Source: Gnetum montanum
Lineage: Eukaryota; Streptophyta; Gnetopsida; Gnetales; Gnetaceae
DNA length: 64,000 nt
Reading direction: 5' to 3'
NCBI GenBank assembly: GCA_015680685.1
Contig: MNCI01033474.1
Location: 220,898-284,897 of the forward strand
Positions 60,121-64,000 of the stretch are shown piece after piece. Every line of letters begins with the position of its first letter. Position 1 is the first letter of the stretch. The translations under genes and the position numbers were made by a program. A model generated the notes under the pieces. It was not told where the DNA came from, made no database searches, and was given only the letters and a program-made list of their open reading frames with translations.

Positions 60121-60284
60121 CTCATTTGTGTACTAGCCAATGATGAGTCACCTAAATGAGGTGGCTCAGCTTGATATGAGGAGGTGGATCCATTTTCTCT
60201 ACCCAACGAACGTAGTTGTCCACAAGGTCGAATCCTCGTGCCTGAAACACCACAAAATTTTGGGTCTTGGCACTTTTAGCTTAG

Positions 60285-60375
60285 CACCATGTTACACTAT
60301 GTAGCATAGCATAACATAGCACCATGTGACGCTATGCAACAAGCATAGCATAGCACAATTTTCAAGCTATGCACC
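60285..60375. repeat. GCTATGC/GCATAGC array in U3 of element C
   Basis: TTACACTATGTAGCATAGC, GCTATGCAACAAGC and GCATAGCATAGC units lie upstream of the TATA box at 60499. The same vocabulary is expanded in the D LTR. Confidence 0.8.
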
Positions 60376-60498
60376 ATAGCCATCTTGACACTACAAGCAT
60401 CCTATGTCCCACATGTAACATGGGATGAGCATAAGCATGGTCCCACCCACTGCACTGCCACGTGGAACTTGATCCACATTTTGGGCTAACCCTAGCCC

Positions 60499-60506
60499 TA
60501 TAAATA
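60499..60506 (+). promoter_or_regulatory. TATA box of element C LTR
   Basis: TATAAATA in CCCTATAAATACCC context, about 125 bp after the palindrome array. Confidence 0.7.
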
Positions 60507-60534
60507 CCCTGGGAACTAAAGGGTTACATTCCTT

Positions 60535-60780
60535 GACCGTTGGCATTCCCCAAGAGTTGGCATTCCCCAAGAGTTGGCATTCCCAACGGTTATGATTCCT
60601 TGACCATTGGCATTCCCCAAGGGTTGGCATTCCTTAATTGTTGGCATTTCCCAGTGGTTACATAGCTTGACCGTTGGCATTCCCCAAAGGTTGGCAATCC
60701 TTAAATGTTGACATTCCACAGTAGTTAGTATTCCTTGACCATTGGCATTCCCAAGTGGTTGGAATTTCTTGGATGTGAGC
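60535..60780 (+). repeat. Tandem repeat of TTGGCATTCCCCAAGAG-type units
   Basis: About ten units of 16-20 bp occur, some with CTTGACCG inserts giving a higher-order period near 60-130 bp. It lies downstream of the TATA box, so it would be in the transcribed leader. Confidence 0.85.
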
Positions 60781-61446
60781 CTTTTTAAGCACTTGGCATT
60801 TGACATTTTGGCATCTTGGCACTGAGCTTCATGGGCGAACAAGACCCAGAGCCACCACATCGATAGAGAGGCAGAGTTGCATATCATGGCCCACTATAGC
60901 CCCATTGCAGCCTTATAGAACATTGCATGGTACATTGCAGTGGCCAACCTAGTAGGCATAGTTCATCATGACGAGTGCCAAACTTCACGACCTAATGCCA
61001 CTGAGGTTGTGACTATGCTCCGATTGTGCCTATGGTACACTATGTATACCTTTGTGAATTAACCATGCTCCCTCTTTTGGGGTGGTGCACTAATATTCTT
61101 AAATTCTATTACATTTTTTAAGAATTTCTCTTTGGCATTTAGTGTAATTCTTGTACTTTCTTACTATTTCATACATATTTACACATTCGCGTCATTGTTC
61201 TCAAGTTGGGACATCCTGCTACGCTCTAGCTGAGCTGGACCCAATGCCTACATGTAACATAGTATAAACTCATTTCATACACAATCCTTTTAACACCATG
61301 TAAGTCCCTGTTTGATTGAAAAGTCCATTCAGGGCACCCTGTTTCTATTTTCTCCAGCATGACCCTCACATAGATTCAGGGTTAGGTTATGCACCTGATA
61401 ACCTCTTGGTGTTCCAGCCACCGATGTTTTTGTTCGCTATAGTATT

Positions 61447-61465
61447 TGGCACTAGAAGAAGGGCC
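61447..61465 (+). other. Primer binding site of element C
   Basis: TGGCACTAGAAGAAGGGCC is two bases different from the E site and has the same position relative to the LTR. Confidence 0.75.
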
Positions 61466-61802
61466 TGAACTATTTTTTTTCTGCATTTTTGATGAGCACT
61501 TGGTCAAAACTCTGGATGTGCTAGAGAGCATAACAAGTTCTTAGAGCGTAGCAAGCTCCAACGTAGTGAGCTTGACAAGTTATAGCATAGCAAGCTCCAG
61601 CGTAGCAAGTGTAGTGCTAGACTTGGCCATTTTTAGCAGTTTTCACACTTAGCATTTTTTCTACATTTTCATACTTAGCATTTTTTCTACATTTTTACAC
61701 TTAGTCATTTTCCTATTACAAGCAGATTTAGTCATTATTTTAGCATTGTTAGAGTTAGCCATTTTCTGCAAATAGTAACTTTTACATCCTGACCTGTGAA
61801 TA

Positions 61803-63013
61803 TGAATCTAGATCAACCTTCCACATTGATGTTTAACACATTTAATACCACAATCCAACCAAAAGTGAGCCATACTAAGCCATGAATAATCCAAGTAGGG
61901 CTACCAGTGGATTACCTTAATTTGGAAGCAAAATAGGACCATGAACGAGTCCACTAGAATGGACGAGAGTACAACCCCTCCTTATTTGACATAATCCTGC
62001 TCATGGAGTCCTACCACTAGTTGTTGTCTCAACTTATCTATGTAAACAAACATGATGTAAGGAAAACCTATGAGGAAGCCTCATAGAAGGAAGAAGATGA
62101 GTTTTAGGCCCACTCCAAGCATGAGAGCCCCCTCCACACCATCTTCCAATGACCACTCCCTAGTACAGCCCCTCCTATGTTTGGTCCATCCATCCTATTT
62201 GAGATGGTAACCATGCCAATTTAGCCTTCCTCACAAGCAACTAATGCATTTTCCTAGCACTATTCTCATATAGGGGCCACTTCCCAACCCCAGACAACTC
62301 AGGCATCCTACGTTCCACCTGTCTCATTAGTGCCTATGGTGTTCATCCAACCCACTTGAGTGTGGCCTACTTCGATCATCACACACATCGCTCACGCAAC
62401 ACATCAACAATTGTCCACTATGATGTTAAACTGGCAACAATCATCTGCTATGACTTTAAACTGGCAATGCTTGTTTGCTACGACATTAAACTAGCAAACT
62501 CCACAACCAACAATTCCTCCCTATGCTATGCAACCAACCCAAGCCCAACCAATGCAACCAGCTAGCACATCCTCAAGCTTGGATTAGGCATTCCAGCTAA
62601 TCCAAAGCTTGATGGAGGAGATCATCCAACTTAAGGCTACCTCCTTTGATACCATCAAGGTGGAAAACTTCTACCAAGATGATCCCATAAGTCCTACGAG
62701 ACCATCTCTAACTCTCCCAATTGGGGTCTAGCTACCACAATTCAAAAAGTACAATGGTGAAGGGGACCCTAGTGCACACTTGATCACATTTCGATCTAAG
62801 TGCCTACTCCTTCAAGCTTGGCCACATGCCATCATGCATGTTTTCCCCATGTCACTCGCTGGAAAGGCCTTAGACTGGTATTTCATGTTACCCAAGGCCT
62901 CAATCTCATCTTCAGAGGATCTCATAAGCTAGTTTATGACATGCTTCAAGTACAACCTTAAGCCTGAAGCAACCCTCAACCAAATCATGCAGGTTAAGCA
63001 GGGGCCTCTAGAG
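61803..63013 (+). pseudogene. Gag of element C, cut by element D
   Basis: A Q/P/T-rich N-terminal half (62150-62580) precedes the core: VENFYQDDPISP, KKYNGEGDPSAHLITF, FPMSLAGKALDWYFMLP and FKYNLKPEATLNQIMQVKQG. The order and wording are those of the E gag (8510-8880). The core stops mid-domain at 63013, where TGAAACACC begins. Confidence 0.88.
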
Positions 63014-63609
63014 TGAAACACCATAAAATTTCAGGACTCTCATGCTTCAGCAGAGTCTCAGAATTTAGGCAAGGATTTCCACAAGTATAACATCATGATA
63101 GTTCATGCTAAGGGTACACTGTCCAATTTGCCATGTTTTCTAACTCCAAGGTTGATAGGCTCACCAGACTCTCTAGCTTGCCCAACTGGACAATCAACCT
63201 AGTTGACAATGTATGCAGAAACTAGGCTAGGAGTTGTCGAAAGTGTTTGGGATGAGCAAAAAAATTCAGCAAGTTTTCTAGTAAAGAATTCTGCTACACT
63301 ATGCTATGCAACATAGCAAGCCTTGAAAAAATAGTTCCTCAAGTATCCAAGTGCAAGTAACAAATTAATTGTGAAGATAAGGTAGGATTCAGTCAATGCA
63401 AGGTGCTACGCTATGCTACGGTACATAGCATAGCATAGCATAGCAAAAGAAAAGCAAAAAGGTCCATCTTGTCAAGTGATTCCAATAAGAAAACAACACC
63501 TTAACAAGACTTTGGCCTCTAAAACTTCTTGCCCCACTTGATCCACAAGTCTTGAGCAAATTTTCTTGCTAGAAATTGGTGAATTGAATAGGGAAGAAGG
63601 ATATGCTAA

Positions 63610-63653
63610 TTGCTATGCTATGCTATGCTACATAGCATAGCATAGCATAGCAA
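63610..63653. repeat. Perfect 44-bp palindrome in element D U3
   Basis: Two 21-bp arms built from TGCTA/TAGCA units are exact reverse complements around a 2-base centre (CA, 63631-63632). A fully paired hairpin or cruciform is possible. Confidence 0.95.
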
Positions 63654-63982
63654 CGATGCAAAAGTAGCGAATGTTTCAGACATGAGTTCCATGAGTTCAA
63701 AAGCTCTCCCGCATGAAGGGCGAAAGTTGCAAACAAATGCTCTATAGCTCCAACACAAATTTTAGTCAATACTAGTGGCTACACTATGCCTTGTTATATA
63801 GCGTAGCACAGCGTAGCAAGAAGCCACTTATGCTACACCAATGTGTTCAACAGCGTGAGTAGTGCAACACTAGTACACAAGAAGCAAGACATCTTCAGGT
63901 AGCTCTAGAACTTGGTGACATCAATATTCTTCACTCTAGCATCTCCTTGGTGGAATTAGTAGTTCCACTTTGTTTTGCATGT

Positions 63983-64000
63983 CCCCCCCCCACCGCCCCC
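63983..64000. other. C-rich end of window, possible contig-end artefact
   Basis: It is a run of C with single A and G interruptions, unlike the AT-rich surroundings and similar in kind to the G run at 15296. Confidence 0.5.

Larger units (their letters stand above)
60243..61442 (+). mobile_element. 5' LTR of element C (Tat-like)
   Basis: It starts TGAAACACCACAAAATTTTG and ends near CGCTATA, before the primer site at 61447. TATAAATA is at 60499-60506. Contents are a GCTATGC/GCATAGC array (60285-60375) and a TTGGCATTCCCCAAG tandem block (60535-60780). Confidence 0.8.
63014..64000 (+). mobile_element. LTR of element D (Tat-like), runs off the window
   Basis: It starts TGAAACACCATAAAATTTC inside the C gag. 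It is filled with GCTATGC/GCATAGC words at 63290-63330, 63400-63445, 63605-63655 and 63780-63830. No TATA box or end was reached. Confidence 0.8.

Noticed and set aside
60535-60780. Possible CRISPR-like array
   Set aside because: Units are adjacent and imperfect with no constant spacers, in plant LTR DNA.

Overview
The window looks like heterochromatic, repeat-packed nuclear DNA of a large-genome seed plant. Almost everything recognisable is a decayed LTR retrotransposon, nested in others and carrying many in-frame stops. No intact host gene, rRNA or tRNA gene was found. The species cannot be fixed from sequence alone; a gymnosperm or another giant-genome plant is a reasonable guess.

Layout. 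0.2-3.5 kb (+): a spliced, dead coding region of unknown function with a coiled coil and an acidic tail. 3.9-5.3 kb (-): protease part of a Tat-like Ty3/gypsy element, cut by element E. 5.3-9.6 kb (+): element E (LTR, primer site, gag). 9.6-11.65 kb (-): element F (leader and 5' LTR). 11.65-19.7 kb (-): element G/H, with LTRs at both ends, gag, no pol, and a long accessory ORF just before the 3' LTR. 19.7-22 kb: AT-rich spacer. 22.373-29.338 kb (+): complete Athila-like element A with a CTTTT target duplication, inserted into a LINE whose halves lie at 21.89-22.37 and 29.34-29.72 kb (-). 31-33.7 kb (+): gypsy element I. 33.7-39.7 kb (+): chromovirus J. 39.7-45.27 kb (+): Ty1/copia element K, followed by an I-family fragment. 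48.209-49.277 kb (-): solo LTR with an ATGGT duplication. 50.25-60.24 kb (+): Athila-like element B (LTR, gag, pol and an accessory ORF), cut by element C. 60.24-63.01 kb (+): C (LTR and gag), cut by element D, which runs off the end.

Two observations stand out. First, seven or more LTRs from several families carry, between the LTR start and the TATA box, an array of a short palindrome private to the family (GCGTATACGC in E; GCGATATCGC in A, G/H and the solo LTR; ATCGAT in B; GCTATGC/GCATAGC in C and D; TTACGC/GCGTAA in F). Second, elements G/H and B both carry downstream of their gag/pol region, in sense, a homologous accessory ORF resembling the plant-transposon-protein domain (PF20167-like). 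Its ATG sits directly after a conserved TACTAAT...TAG splice acceptor, and a TATA box and/or palindrome tract lies upstream. The dead gene at 0.2-3.5 kb has a similar architecture and may be a third, more distant copy.

All assignments come from reading motifs and translations by eye. No database search was run.
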